From contig CM044967.1 of NCBI GenBank assembly GCA_024516035.1, positions 19,814,810-19,878,809 on the forward strand: a stretch of 64,000 nt of DNA, written 5' to 3'. The notes below the pieces were generated by a model. It had not been told where the DNA came from. It did no database searches and worked only from the letters and a program-made list of their open reading frames with translations. The position numbers and the translations under genes were made by a program. The stretch is from Bactericera cockerelli. Taxonomy: Eukaryota; Arthropoda; Insecta; Hemiptera; Triozidae. Shown in pieces: positions 12,106-37,224 of this stretch. Position 1 is the stretch's first letter; each line of letters starts with the position of its first letter.

Positions 12106-12940
12106 TCAAAACAGGACCCTCACGTCATAAGGTCACTTTTCACTTCACCCACACCCTCTCTGAATTTGGCCAGATATAAATTTATATTTTAAAATTCAGG
12201 AAAATTCAAACTTTTTATAAACTTTTTAAACCTTGTGAAGTAAAAGGTTATTTTACAAGGTAAATTCAGAGTCTATAAAGATTGTATAAACTTGTGTGGC
12301 GTCTGGAAATATACTGTGCAAAAAAATAATCATAGGGAAATAAATCGTGTTAATTAGCATTAACCTAATTTTTAAGTGGCAGAGAATGTCTGAGGCATTA
12401 ACTTCGCCCTGGATTACAAGACAATTGTAAATATAAATTAAAATAATTTTGTTCAATTTTTTGTAAATAATTATTTTTAAGTATTTTTCCCTTGTTCTTA
12501 ATTAATTATTGTTTTGTATAAAAAAAGAAAGTGTAAATAAATAAATAGCTTTTTATTTTGTTTTTTATCCGCTAATTCAAAATATCCACGTTTTACCCGA
12601 ATTCCCTATTATCCAGGCAAATTTTACCCTCAATATACCTATAAAACATCTGGCAACGTTGTGCCTTATGACGATAAATAATCGATATTTTAGTGTCGAT
12701 AAAATCCTAATACCTACCTATAATTACTTTTTTTTCATTTGTCATACGGAGTATTACGGAGTTTTCTCGTAACCCTTCCAAGATTAGATAGATTACCTAC
12801 CTAAGATGATATTAGCTATAAATTTATTATAACATACCTAATTATTATATAAATTCATTACTATGACTCATCAAACTATCACAGGAAAGCAGTGGCAGAG
12901 GTGTTTTTCCTCTCAGTTTAAGAAATAGTCACATTTTATT
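12106..12940. other. Intergenic, nothing recognised
   Basis: AT-rich DNA upstream of the NHERF gene, without a coding frame or a repeat I can name. Confidence 0.4.
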
Positions 12941-12950
12941 TCACTTCCGA

Positions 12951-12982
12951 CCAGCACTCCCGAAACTTTTTCGGGAGTGCTG
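12951..12982. repeat. Short perfect hairpin
   Basis: AGCACTCCCGAAA, a short T-rich loop, then TCGGGAGTGCT. Too short to classify. Confidence 0.6.
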
Positions 12983-13128
12983 TCACATAAACCGGACTAA
13001 AATGCGATTCATTGACTCGCTCTTTTAGTACCTAACGAGTTTGAGTTTGTTTAGCATGCCAATCATTATAATTATAAATTAATTATTCCAGCAATGTGTG
13101 ATGATTCTCTCTGAATACAATCTAGGAT

Positions 13129-13215
13129 TTGAAAAAGCACTCTTTTTTTGTGTTCGTCTGGGGGGTGCTGCAGTTCCGCAGCTCCTTAACACCGGCCGTG
13201 CCTGCTTCCGACAAA
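13129..13215 (+). repeat. Dispersed repeat shared with 25145-25200
   Basis: GTGCTGCAGTTCCGCAGCTC and CTTAACACCGGCC occur here and inverted at 25150-25190. Class unknown. Confidence 0.6.
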
Positions 13216-13469
13216 AGGTAGTAAAATAAATCAAAATGTGTATGCCGGTATGCCCTATAAAACTATTATGATATCGGAAGTATTATGTTCCAGACTATAA
13301 TAATAATAATCATTCGACTGACAAACAACATCAAAAAAACAGTAGTTGAAAAATTAATAAGTACGAGGATTTGAATTACGATATGAAACAAACGTATATG
13401 GAAATTGAACATCATCCAAATTATACCCATTGTCATATCAAGTGAAGGAGTTACCTGCATCACGGATTT

Positions 13470-13678
13470 TTAACACGTTGAACACCATGAAACCCACTGG
13501 GTTTTACTGATGTTCCGTTAAAGTCACCGGTGGGATTCATCCAGATTTTTCAGAACACACAATGATACTCAGTCACGAAACCCACCGGTGACCCAAAGGG
13601 GACGTAATTAAAAATTCCAATTTCGTCCCACGTATATGGGAAATAACTAGAAAAAAGCTTCGGTGTTCAACGTGTTAA
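13470..13678. mobile_element. TTAA-flanked MITE (piggyBac/Kolobok-like), 201 bp
   Basis: TTAA, then CACGTTGAACACC at 13474; the exact complement GGTGTTCAACGTG ends at 13674 and is followed by TTAA. Perfect 13-bp inverted ends with TTAA on both sides fit a piggyBac- or Kolobok-mobilised element without coding capacity. Confidence 0.88.
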
Positions 13679-13904
13679 AGAAAATTTGAAGCTATTGGAT
13701 ATGCGACACTCTGTAGAAACAACTATCCAGAAGAGTGTGATCTTGCAAACGTGTCATCTTGTGTGGAAATGTTTAAAGAATTAATTTTAACATACTAGTT
13801 ATAGTCACAATGAAATAGACTGAAATGTCTCCTCATTATTAACTTAGAAGCTGAAAAATAAATGAAATCTAACACGAAATAATAATCATAGTAAGAATAA
13901 TACT

Positions 13905-14103
13905 CCTTAGTGGAAGGTAACCACCAGGCAAGGTTAATGCTCAAATCATTTTCTACCACCTAACCCTCAGAGTCTTATTATTATGTGGTCACAAACTCAA
14001 ATAAATGAGGAAAAAATCATGCATTGGGTGGTATTTGAACCAACGGATCCATATGCTGCCTGGATTACCAGACTAGCGTCTTAACAACTTGACTACTGCA
14101 TTT
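13905..14103 (-). repeat. tRNA-derived SINE, family C
   Basis: Full copy: the head is opposite TTGAACCAACGG and AGACTAGCGTCTTAAC, and the body contains TCTACCACCTAACCCTCAGA. Confidence 0.85.
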
Positions 14104-14212
14104 TACTACCAGACTATAGCGATTTATTCTCCTAGAACTGAAGGAGATTAAAAGTAACTAATCAAAATGTGTGTGCTCTATAAAAAAAAAAATATGTTTG
14201 GGTTAAGTGCTA

Positions 14213-15274
14213 TATACAGGGTGATTCAGAAAAGTACCGTCAAACGTTAACCACATATTCTATGGGCTAGTTAAGGAGGGGTCAACTCTATAAAAGAAAG
14301 TGCGCAAATGCCTCCTAACGGAGGTACACGCCCCTTAAGGTGTTTTTAAACAATCGAAATTTTCATTTTACGGCTTACCTATTTGGGATATCGCAATGTG
14401 GTAAAAAAATCACTCTCAATACTAGATAGCACCTTCCTTTTGGCACAAAATTTAACACCATTCCAATGTCAGGGGCGGTCTCAGGAGGGTCAGATGGTAG
14501 AAAAAGTTCTAACTTTTTAGTCGTTGCTTGTAATTGAATTTGGTTTTTACCTCATTAAAACGTCTGTCATTGTCTACAAAAATGTTCTGAATAATTTTTT
14601 TCTCAAACCAACACAAACGCTTGAAAATCGAAATTGAAGGGCTTAAGTCGAAATAAGATTTACAGCAAATGTTCCCCACATGGGCTCCTCTGGCTTCAAT
14701 GCAGACCTTTATTTATTTTTAAATAATGTTATTAGCTGTTAATGTTATTATGGTATTATTGTTAAATAATGAATTGGCTGAAAATTCTTGTTCTAAAATT
14801 GTATGCTAGTTGCATAGGTTTCAAAACTTAACGCGGTTTTAAAATCTTCAATTTCAATTTTCAAGCTTTTGTGTTAATTTGAGGGAAAAATTATTCGGAC
14901 CATTTTTGTAGACAATAACATAGGTTTTAAAATGGTGAAAACCAAATTCAATTACAAGCAACGAATAAAAAGTTATAACGTTTTTTCTTCCATCTGACCC
15001 TCCTCAGACCGCCCCTGAAATTGGAATGCTGTTAAATTGTATGCCAAAAGAAAGATTTCATCTAGTATTGAGCGTGATTTTTTTACCATATCGCGATATT
15101 CCAAATAGGTAAGCCGTAAAATGAAAATTTCGATTGTTTAAAAACACCTTAAGGGGCGTGTACCTCCGTTAGGAGGCATTTGCGCACTTTCTTTTATAGA
15201 GTTGACCCCTCCTTAACTAGTCCATAGAATATGTGGTTAACGTTTGACGGTACTTTTCTGAATCACCCTGTATA
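14213..15274. mobile_element. Fold-back DNA element of about 1.06 kb, almost entirely palindromic
   Basis: TATACAGGGTGATTCAGAAA at the left end is repeated inverted at the right end, and the arms stay alignable inward for about 480 bp: TTGACCCCTCC, CGCCCCTTAAGG, GGTAAGCCGTAAAATG and GACCGCCCCTGA are all found in both orientations. No transposase. TA is present next to both ends, so the target is probably TA. It lies about 150 bp downstream of the MYRF stop. Confidence 0.88.
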
Positions 15275-15425
15275 CATTTGCCAATACAGAAAAATAAGAA
15301 AAAGACAAAATTGACATTCACACAAGACAAAAAATGCCGGTGGCGTTTGAAAACTGACCTCTCAAGTTTCACACATTTGATACCTGCGGAATATGTCTAG
15401 TAGAAGAATTTAACTAGTTCCTGAA

Positions 15426-29177
<13,752 letters not shown>

Positions 29178-29218
29178 CGTGAAGGAGTCTTGACACTCCA
29201 ACTTGGCGGAGATGTGGA

Positions 29219-29740
29219 TTGTTGTGGTAGCGGCGAACGCTACGCCCAATTGTTTTGTCTCCAACTTTGATGCGTATAATAGTGGTTTATATAGACTGTA
29301 GGATCGAGACAAGGAGTCCGATTATGCTAACAGTTTTGTGTGTTGTGTTGTAGTAGCGGCAAACGCTACGCCGAATTGTTTTGTCTCCAACTTTGATGCG
29401 TATGATAGTGGTTTATACAGAATGTAGGATTGAGACAAGGAGTCCGATTACGCTAACAGTTTTATGTTTTAAGAGCGGCGAACGCTACGCCGAATTGTTT
29501 TGTCTCCAACTTTGATGCGTATAATAGTGGTTTATACAGAATGTAAGATTGAGCGAAGGAGTCCCATTACACTAATAGTTTGTGTGTTGTAGTAGCGGCA
29601 AACGCTACGCCGAATTGTTTTGTCTCCAACTTTGATGCGTATGATGGTGGTTTATACAGACTGTAGGCTCGAGCGAAGGAGTCCCATTACGCTAACAGTT
29701 TCTTGTTCAAATAACGGCATAAGCTACGAATTATTTTGTT
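29219..29740 (-). promoter_or_regulatory. Tandem array of promoter-like units upstream of MYRF
   Basis: Four units of 119-126 bp (starting near 29230, 29356, 29475 and 29595) plus a decayed fifth to about 29740. Each, read on the minus strand, has a TATA-like box: TATATAAA at 29293-29286, then TGTATAAA at 29419-29412, 29538-29531 and 29658-29651. Each has GCATCAAAGTTGGAGAC about 20 nt further, where an initiator would lie. The unit nearest the gene has the best TATA box, about 110 nt before the ATG at 29177. Promoter function is inferred from motif and position only. Confidence 0.5.
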
Positions 29741-30974
29741 GTTGTCAACGGTTAAAAGTACACCGAGTTTTGACAGTCTCTAGCTGGGTTAGAATGTAAT
29801 TGATTCTGTGTGTTCTGTATCCTGTGCCATTTTGGTCGAATAGTTTTGTCTGCAACTGTTATTTTTTTGGCGTGAGCTACGCCCAATTGATCTAATGCTC
29901 AAACTTTGATGAGAAGTAGTGACTGAAAAGATTGTCGCTTAGGAGTCACAAATTCAAGCATTGCACACTGAAGGCTGTATTATGAAACAGGATTAGTAAA
30001 TCTCAGCCAGCCCTTAGATTTTATCAACTGACCGATATGTATTCTAAAAAAGATTTTCGCCAGAAGTAATATACAGCTACAAAGCCCGTCTTAGATATGA
30101 CCTCTACAGTAGGCCGGAGTGAAAAAAATAATTTTGGAATTTGAAAACGCCTAATATGTCAAAAGTTGTGATTTTGTGAGTAGATCAATCCCTGAAAGTT
30201 TCAAAAATTAAAAAAATGATCTTGAGTCTCCACATTGAGCTTAAAGTTTTAGCTATTTTTGAGTATGCAATTTGAAGGGGCAACATAGTTTTTTACCCTT
30301 TATTGACCTCTGACATGAAAAGTTTTCATTTTACAAAAAAAGTATTGTATTAAATTGTACTGAGAACAATTTTCTGTATCATTTAGTATCATAAAACGTC
30401 TCTCTATGATGTACAGTTAAAGAGATAGAACACTAATGGTTATTACTCTTGTTGAAAACTTATGAAAATTATAATTTTTGGGACACTCCGCTTCTAAAAA
30501 ATCATAAAATTATTATTATCTAATATGATAACGAGTAGGTATCATATGTATTAAAGACATTACCAGAAAGAACAAACAATGAATATTACTAAATTAAGGA
30601 TCAAAGGTTTTATATTTTCAAATGATTATCATTCATTTTATGTATTACCAAAAAAATCTTTTTTGTGCTACACACAGGAATATTTTTACGGCTCTTTTGT
30701 CGAGTACGTATAAATCGGTCTCGAGCAACTTCGCCACAAACAGATTGTGATGCCTCAGTTACCATTACCAGCCTGATACGCCTTTCCACAGTTTGACTGT
30801 GGCTGCTGGCATGGGAGTTTGAGAGCATCGAACTCCGTTTGGGATCGGATGAGGCATATAATTTCCTCATCAGTCAGGTTCAAGGTGGCAGCTGGATCCA
30901 GTGGATTTTCCCAACTGATATATGAGGTTGAAGTAATCATCAGCTTCAAAATTATGAGGAGACAATTGGGGCTG

Positions 30975-31135
30975 GGGGACTTAAAACATAGAGGAGACCA
31001 GCAGTCTGGCTGGGTGACTATAAACAGGGAGTAGACCAGCATTGGCTTGGTTCGGAGGGTCCTTGTCAATTAATAGACTCCTTGTAAAGACAGTGGTAGG
31101 AGGGCTGAATCATTTCTCCATTGTCTGGCTACCAT
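30975..31135 (-). repeat. Dispersed repeat, family F end piece
   Basis: GACTATAAACAGGGAGTAGACCAGC, CCTTGTCAATTAATAGACTC and CATTGTCTGGCTACCATCG are shared with 47138-47280. Confidence 0.65.
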
Positions 31136-31237
31136 CGTTCACATTATCTTTATGAAGCTTGCGGGATTTTAAAATTCTACCCAATGCTTGTTCTCGCACA
31201 TTAGAGCGCGAATCCTTAATTATAATAACACACTTTA

Positions 31238-31432
31238 GTGAAGGTAATCACCGAGCGAGGTTAGTGCTCAAAGCATTTTCTACCACCTAACCCTCAGAGT
31301 CTTATTATTATGTGGTCACAAACACAAATTAATGAGGAAAAGTTCATTCACTGGGTGGGATTCGAACCAACGAATCCCTCCGCTACCTGGTTTACCAGAC
31401 TAGTGCGTTAACCACTTGACTAAAAGTGCACC
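31238..31432 (-). repeat. tRNA-derived SINE, family C
   Basis: GGGATTCGAACCAACGAATC and CTCAAAGCATTTTCTACCAC; full length. Confidence 0.85.
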
Positions 31433-31454
31433 TTAGCATTGCAAGAAGTACAAG

Positions 31455-31607
31455 TTGAAAAGTTATCATATTTGTGTTAATCAATTTCGTGATATCACAA
31501 CTACTCAAACTTGCTTTACTAATTCTACGCTGAAACCGGACATGAACCACCGACCTCTAGGTTACAAGTCCGCAACCTTATCGATCAAGCTACTTGGTCA
31601 GTTTGCG
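31455..31607 (-). repeat. tRNA-headed SINE, family D
   Basis: CTGAAACCGGACATGAACCA and CTTATCGATCAAGCTACT, directly after the family C copy. Confidence 0.8.
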
Positions 31608-32162
31608 AGAAGAGTATTTTCAAAGTAAGCGAAATACGCGTTTCTCTGTATCACATCAAACATAAGTCTTTTGTATTGTATAGACAAGAAAGAACATTTC
31701 TCAATCATTTTAAATAAATGCATGGGCCTTTCTGAGCTATTTTTTTTAAATTTAAAACCACGACGGGGCAATCACTTTCATTATGTAATCAGCAAGAAGT
31801 TATATCTTTTACATGAAGTGCCTCAATAACGCTTTGTAGGAAAAGAGGGCCAAATATTAAAAACTTTCAGTAGGGCGGCTGCAAATTAAAAAAAAAAAAC
31901 AATTTAAAGTTATAATTAAAAGATTTAATACATGTAATATTAACTATCAATCAAAACGATTATTATTCTTAGGTAATACTGATATGGAATGCGTATTTCA
32001 CTTCATAAAAAAATTAGTTAGTTATTTTATTTAAACAACCAAGTCAACCTAGAAAAATTTGATCCGTAATATCCGTAGTTAAGTTCTAACGAATGCACAA
32101 ATTAATTTGAACAATCATTTTCACATAGAAAGAAAGATCTGAAAACTCAGTTTTGTACTTTT

Positions 32163-32412
32163 TTAACCCAGATAACGCGGTGAAATTTTTTGTTTTATTT
32201 TTTTGGAGTGATATAAATTGAGTCCTGAATCAAAATAAGTGTTGTCAACTTATCACTCGGACTCAAAACAAAGAGCTTAAGGTGTCGCCAACTAACCTCA
32301 ACAAGCTGAATTAATTAGAAAAATTCCACAACGTAGTACCTTTCACCAGATGGGGCTGACGTCCTTCCAGAAGGACGTCCTTCTGGAAGGACGTCAGCCC
32401 CATCTGGGTTAA
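32163..32412. mobile_element. TTAA MITE with CCCAGAT ends, containing a 62-bp perfect palindrome
   Basis: TTAA precedes CCCAGATAACGCGG (32167), and ATCTGGG (to 32408) is followed by TTAA. A second copy is at 50500-50725. The segment 32346-32407 is an exact inverted repeat of two 31-bp halves (CCAGATGGGGCTGACGTCC and so on), formed by duplication of the right terminus. Confidence 0.88.
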
Positions 32413-33129
32413 TTACAAAGCTATAAATTGGAGACGAGACCGGACAAGAACAAGCGAGAAAATGTCAGTAAGCATTAAATTTATTTTCGCGCACAGTTAC
32501 CTACATAGATTTTATATACATACATGTTACTTGTGCTCGTATAATGTAGGAAGATGTCTTAAATAACCAACTAAATATAGATAACAACGTAAATCTTTTA
32601 TCCTGAAAAAAGTAGGCCTGAGTTGTACCAGCACCTATGATATGGACTAATAACCTACCATATTATTATCATTTTCCGAAGTTTCTGCTAGAGTTACAAT
32701 TGTTTATGTTCTAGCTCATAGATAGTACATCATAGAGAGAAGTTTCAAGGAATTAAAATATAGAAAAAATTGTTTACAACATAATTTTATTCATTATCTT
32801 TTTTTGTATAATGAACACTTTTCATGTTAGACGTGCTTCAAGTGCAAAAACCGATGATGCCCCTTCAAATTGCATACTCAAAAATAGCAAAAACTTTAAG
32901 CTCAATGTGGAGACTCAAGATCATTTTTTTAATTTTTGAAACTTTCAGGGATTGATCTACTCACAAAATCACAACTTTTGACATATTAGGCGTTTTCAAA
33001 TTCCAAAATTATTTTTTTACCCCCCTGTTTCACTCCAGCCTACTCTACAGTTGTTGTCAAGGTGAAAGTTAAGGGATAGTGTCCACTAAGACTTAACAAA
33101 TCCTGTTTCATTATTCGGGCCTTAAGTAG

Positions 33130-34319
33130 AGTGTCTGGACCTAGTCAATATTTTGTTCGTAATTTGGTTTAGTAGTTTTACGGTGTCAAGTATTTTATAC
33201 CTCAACTTACAAGTATGTGAGTTTGTTAGCAGCAAAACTAAGCAAACTTCTTTGTGAAGAAGAATAATATGTCATTACTCCAACAAGTTCAACGAAAACT
33301 GAACATCAAATTTTTTGGGTGATTCCATTACTTTCCTTATTATAGGATAAGGAAAGTAAAAAATAGTGGTTGTGATATCATGAAAGTGATTAACACAAAT
33401 ATGATACTTTTTTATACATATTATTTCGATTAAAACCGATTCTTAGGAAGCATGCTGGGACAAAATAATACGGTAGACCTATTAGATAGGTCCACGACTT
33501 TTGGGTGAACATTGTAAAAATCTTTGAAAAATAGATATTAGAAATTTTGGGTATTGATAACTAGTCGGGTTGAAAAGATTATAATTATGCAAAGAAACGT
33601 TAAAAGATGCCTTCAGAATTGGTTTTTATTTTTCATATAATTAGTATTCTTTATTTTTTCAAACTACCTACCTAATTATGACAGGTTGTCTCATTAAATG
33701 AAAACATCACATAAAACAACCCGAACGCAATTTACTTGAACATTATTTAAACCACTAAAAATGTCGAGTTCCAGAAGTCCAAGAAAACCATGAGTCCACA
33801 ACAAAACAAAACCAGTCCATTAGAAAACACAATAACACAAAATTTTCCAATTTTGACTGACAGTGGAAAGAAAGAAGATATTTCTCAAATAAAAATCATG
33901 TAAAAATAAAATAAAATCGTCAGCCTCGGGGAGAATAATGAACCAATGGGAAATGCGTTTCCATGACACAACCCTCCTGTTATTTAAAAAATGTAGGTAC
34001 GTATACAGATACCTATTCAAGCAAGAAATATTCCATTTAAAAAAAGCTCACACGCAATGGTTTATAAACAAAATCGGAAAGTTTGGCCTTCATTTCAATT
34101 CCCAAAACATACACTATACTTTAAAATAAACAGATGTAAACATTCTTTTCTTATCCTGCCAATGGCCGATTGACATTCCTGCCAATGGCCGACTGACATT
34201 CCGCTACTGTTGGCTCCAATGATTAATACATAAACGCCGATTTTATCCTTAGTTCAGGAGAGTCAACTTTTCCGATATCTCTCGAATTGCATGGACAGAA
34301 CCGCCTTATATCAGTTGCT
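33130..34319. other. Intergenic, mostly unrecognised
   Basis: No coding signal. Small items: hairpin TTACTTTCCTTAT/ATAAGGAAAGTAA near 33330-33358; the tail of a family D SINE at 33362-33412; a 26-bp duplication (CCTGCCAATGGCCGA) at 34154-34203. Confidence 0.45.
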
Positions 34320-34570
34320 GTTGTAGCTTGGCCACAGTAACTAGCTTGGCTACAGCTGGGGGAGTGATGGTCTACGTACAACTTAAGTTGAAAAGTTGGC
34401 TCGTCCTGAATCTATATTTCTATGTACACTCAACCACCGTGAGAACTTGGGCTTTTTTTTTCAATCCATTAAACCCTTGGGAAATTGCAAGAGCCTGGCT
34501 TATGAGGTTTGTCTACTCTGTTCTCTGTTTATAGCCCTTTAGCGAGACACTGATGGTCTTCTCCCTGTTT
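34320..34570 (+). repeat. Dispersed repeat, family F
   Basis: AGCTTGGCTACAGCTGGGGG, GTTGGCTCGTCCTGAA and CCATTAAACCCTTGGGAAA match the copies at 7640, 38030 and 62515. Confidence 0.65.
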
Positions 34571-35177
34571 AACGCCCCTCAGCCAAATATCAGTTGCAAC
34601 ACATGGGTTCTACACACGATCAATCCTGCTCAAACCGACGAACTCACACAAACCAATGTCTGAAACGAATCATATTCTGGAGATCCCAGCAAAACGTGCA
34701 TCGGTATTAAAAGCTCGACATCTTTTACTCATCCCTACTGCTCCTACTACTAGTCTTTCTGTAGGATGAGGAGGAACAAGAAATTTTTCCTCCAACATCA
34801 ACATGACATGCTCGTAAAAATTTTCTGACTATGAATTTCGAGCTCACCTGAAACCAATAGAGCATACTTTGCAGCATTAAATTTATGGCACCTGGTGGCT
34901 GTAGCTTGAGTTACTTAGCAACAACATCAATATCGATAAAATAAGTCAGCCCTTGTCTAAAGACATATTACTCGTAACATCAGCAGGTATAATCCGTTTA
35001 TAAACAGACAAATGAGAAGTTCTACTTAGATTTACATATACATCAAATAATACATTATAGAATTTAGGAAAGCTCGCTTCTTTGCTTCTTTCATTCACAT
35101 ACATTGGAAGAGAATGCCGTTAGCATTAGCACTACCCTCGATCAAGTTTTGTTTCTGTAATTATAAATATTCCTTGT

Positions 35178-36833
35178 ATGTATTTAGTATTTCATTTCAA
35201 TGACATGTCATCACACCACGAAAAAGAAATCGCAAATTTATTTGCACTTAACTTTGGATCAGTGTATTCTAAAGAAATTATTGTTCCACCAGAATTCTCA
35301 TACAATAAATACACCAACATTAATCACGATCATGTAAACTTTAGTGAATCCGAGATTAAAAAAGCCTTATCTAAGGTAAAGGAGGGAGCGGCGCGAGGGG
35401 TGGACAATATCTCACCATTATTTCTTAAGAAATGTGCTTCACAGCTCGCCTGTCCTTTGACACTTTTGTTCAACCAATCACTGCAAACAGGTACTTTTCC
35501 TGATAAATGGAAAGCAGCTCTCATCACTCCAATTTTCAAATCAGGCACCAGAAGTGATATTACTAATTACCGCCCAGTATCCATTATTTCCATAATACCT
35601 AAGTTATTCGAGAAACTTACATATGATAAAATAAAAGGTAGTCTGTGTCCACTCATTATCGACAATCAATTTGGATTCATGAAGCAGCGATCCACTCTAA
35701 CAAACCTAATATCATTTAATCATTATGTCAGCGGAGCTTTGGAAAAAGGCAGTCAGGTGGATTGCATATACACCGATTTTTCCAAGGCGTACGACAAAAT
35801 AAATCATAATATTCTCATATCAAAACTATCCGCCTTGGGAATTTCGGGGTATTTGCTGCAATGGATCCGGAGCTTCTTGTCGGAGAGGACACAGATGGTC
35901 AAAGTAGGAAATAGCCTTTCTGACCCCTTTTACGCCAATTCAGGCTGCATACAAGGCGGACATACTTCTGGTCTATTTTTCTCCCTATTCATTAACGACA
36001 TAGCGGAAGTACTGTCAGACATGAATTTCTGGATGTTCGCAGATGATCTGAAGGTTGCATCGAGTGTCGGGGGACAGGGGGATGTGAATAGGATCCAGGA
36101 GTTGTTGTCGCGTCTCTATCACTGGTGTTCCACAAATAAGATGGAGTTGAACATAAAAAAATGCTTTATAATGACATATCACAGAAATAAAACACCTATC
36201 CTGGGATCATACAGCATCAATAAACAGGTACTGGCCCGACGTGACGTAGTGTGTGATCTGGGGGTCACGTTTCAAAAGGACTTGGGATTCGTCACTCATA
36301 TAGATCGTATCAAATCTAAAGCTATAAAAATGCTTTCTTTCATCTACAGAAATACCAAGGACTTCTCGAACGTGGCAACCCTAAAGACCCTCTACTATGC
36401 GTACGTCCGATCAATACTGGAATATTGCTCTGTTGTATGGTCACCAGAATATAAATGTCATACTAAATCTCTAGAGTCCATTCAACACCGATTTTTAAGA
36501 ATAATAGCATTTAAGTCAAATACGCCGATCACAAATCATGATTACTCTGAAATAGAAGCATCCAATAAAATTTTAACTCTAGAGATTAGACGTCAGTTCA
36601 ACGACCTAATGTTTCTTTTCAAACTATTAAATAATAGAATTTTTTGTCCAGAAATAGTAAACGAATTAAACATCAGAGTACCAATTAGAAATACACGTGA
36701 AAAGAAAATATTTTACATTAAAAAATTCAGAACCAACAAAGATGAACATACAGCGATTGTAAGAGTTAAAAAATTGTGGAACGAAGCCAGTGATGGGGGC
36801 GTGGATATCTTTTGGATCCTCCGGGAAGGGTAG
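35178..36833 (+). CDS. Non-LTR retrotransposon (Jockey-like) reverse transcriptase ORF, 5'-truncated
   Basis: An open 551-residue frame encodes a LINE reverse transcriptase. Motifs: NYRPVSIISIIPKLFEK, DNQFGFMKQRST, YTDFSKAYDKINH with the first catalytic Asp at 200, SGCIQGGHTSGLFFSLFIND, and the FADD catalytic box at 287-290. The thumb region follows (NIKKC, RSILEYCSVVWSP, IQHRFLR), and the C-terminal stretch is typical of Jockey-clade ORF2. No apurinic endonuclease domain lies upstream and no gag-like ORF1 is present, so this is a 5'-truncated copy, the usual product of incomplete target-primed reverse transcription. The frame stays open upstream of the ATG, so the ATG is arbitrary. T- and A-rich runs at 36968-36983 and 37050-37077 lie in the 3' untranslated part; I could not fix the 3' end or a target-site duplication. 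The intact frame and catalytic Asp residues suggest a recent insertion. Confidence 0.9.
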   Translation: MYLVFHFNDMSSHHEKEIANLFALNFGSVYSKEIIVPPEFSYNKYTNINHDHVNFSESEIKKALSKVKEGAARGVDNISPLFLKKCASQLACPLTLLFNQSLQTGTFPDKWKAALITPIFKSGTRSDITNYRPVSIISIIPKLFEKLTYDKIKGSLCPLIIDNQFGFMKQRSTLTNLISFNHYVSGALEKGSQVDCIYTDFSKAYDKINHNILISKLSALGISGYLLQWIRSFLSERTQMVKVGNSLSDPFYANSGCIQGGHTSGLFFSLFINDIAEVLSDMNFWMFADDLKVASSVGGQGDVNRIQELLSRLYHWCSTNKMELNIKKCFIMTYHRNKTPILGSYSINKQVLARRDVVCDLGVTFQKDLGFVTHIDRIKSKAIKMLSFIYRNTKDFSNVATLKTLYYAYVRSILEYCSVVWSPEYKCHTKSLESIQHRFLRIIAFKSNTPITNHDYSEIEASNKILTLEIRRQFNDLMFLFKLLNNRIFCPEIVNELNIRVPIRNTREKKIFYIKKFRTNKDEHTAIVRVKKLWNEASDGGVDIFWILREG

Positions 36834-37224
36834 TGGACCTTAGCAAGATCAGAAAGCTACCATTCTCTTTAGCACCTAAAATTTAAACTTTAATTTATAA
36901 TTTAATGCTAGTAACTTATTTTATTTTAAGCTATTATATTAACCATTAAGGTAGTTAGGATTTTAGTTTTTTTTTTTTTTTTATTATAAATAATAGTTTT
37001 TAATATATATAATGTAAAGTAAATAATGTATAATGGAAACCCCCGTTCATGTAAAAAAAAAATATAAAAAAAAAAAGTATTGGATGTAAATTAACTGATG
37101 AATTTTTTGTATAATAAATATGTAGGAATTATGATAATTGTTTAACAAACAAAACATACTTTTTAACACAGATAACATGTATGGATTTAATGTAAGTTGA
37201 AATAGGTTATTAGGTAGTCAAGCT

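Larger units (their letters stand above)
29971..33123. mobile_element. DNA element of about 3.15 kb with long terminal inverted repeats, filled with other insertions
   Basis: The left arm (29971 to about 30480) and right arm (about 32690 to 33123) are inverted: ATTATGAAACAGGATT, TCTACAGTAGGC, CTAATATGTCAAAAGTTGTG, TGAGTCTCCACATTGAGC and TCTCTATGATGTAC all occur in both, opposed. The interior has no transposase and holds a family F piece, SINEs C and D and a TTAA MITE. Confidence 0.82.

Noticed and set aside
35090..35175. Similarity between 35100-35165 and 60785-60850 (AGAATGCCG, AAGTTTTGTTT)
   Set aside because: Short and interrupted; perhaps a shared old repeat, not enough to define an element.
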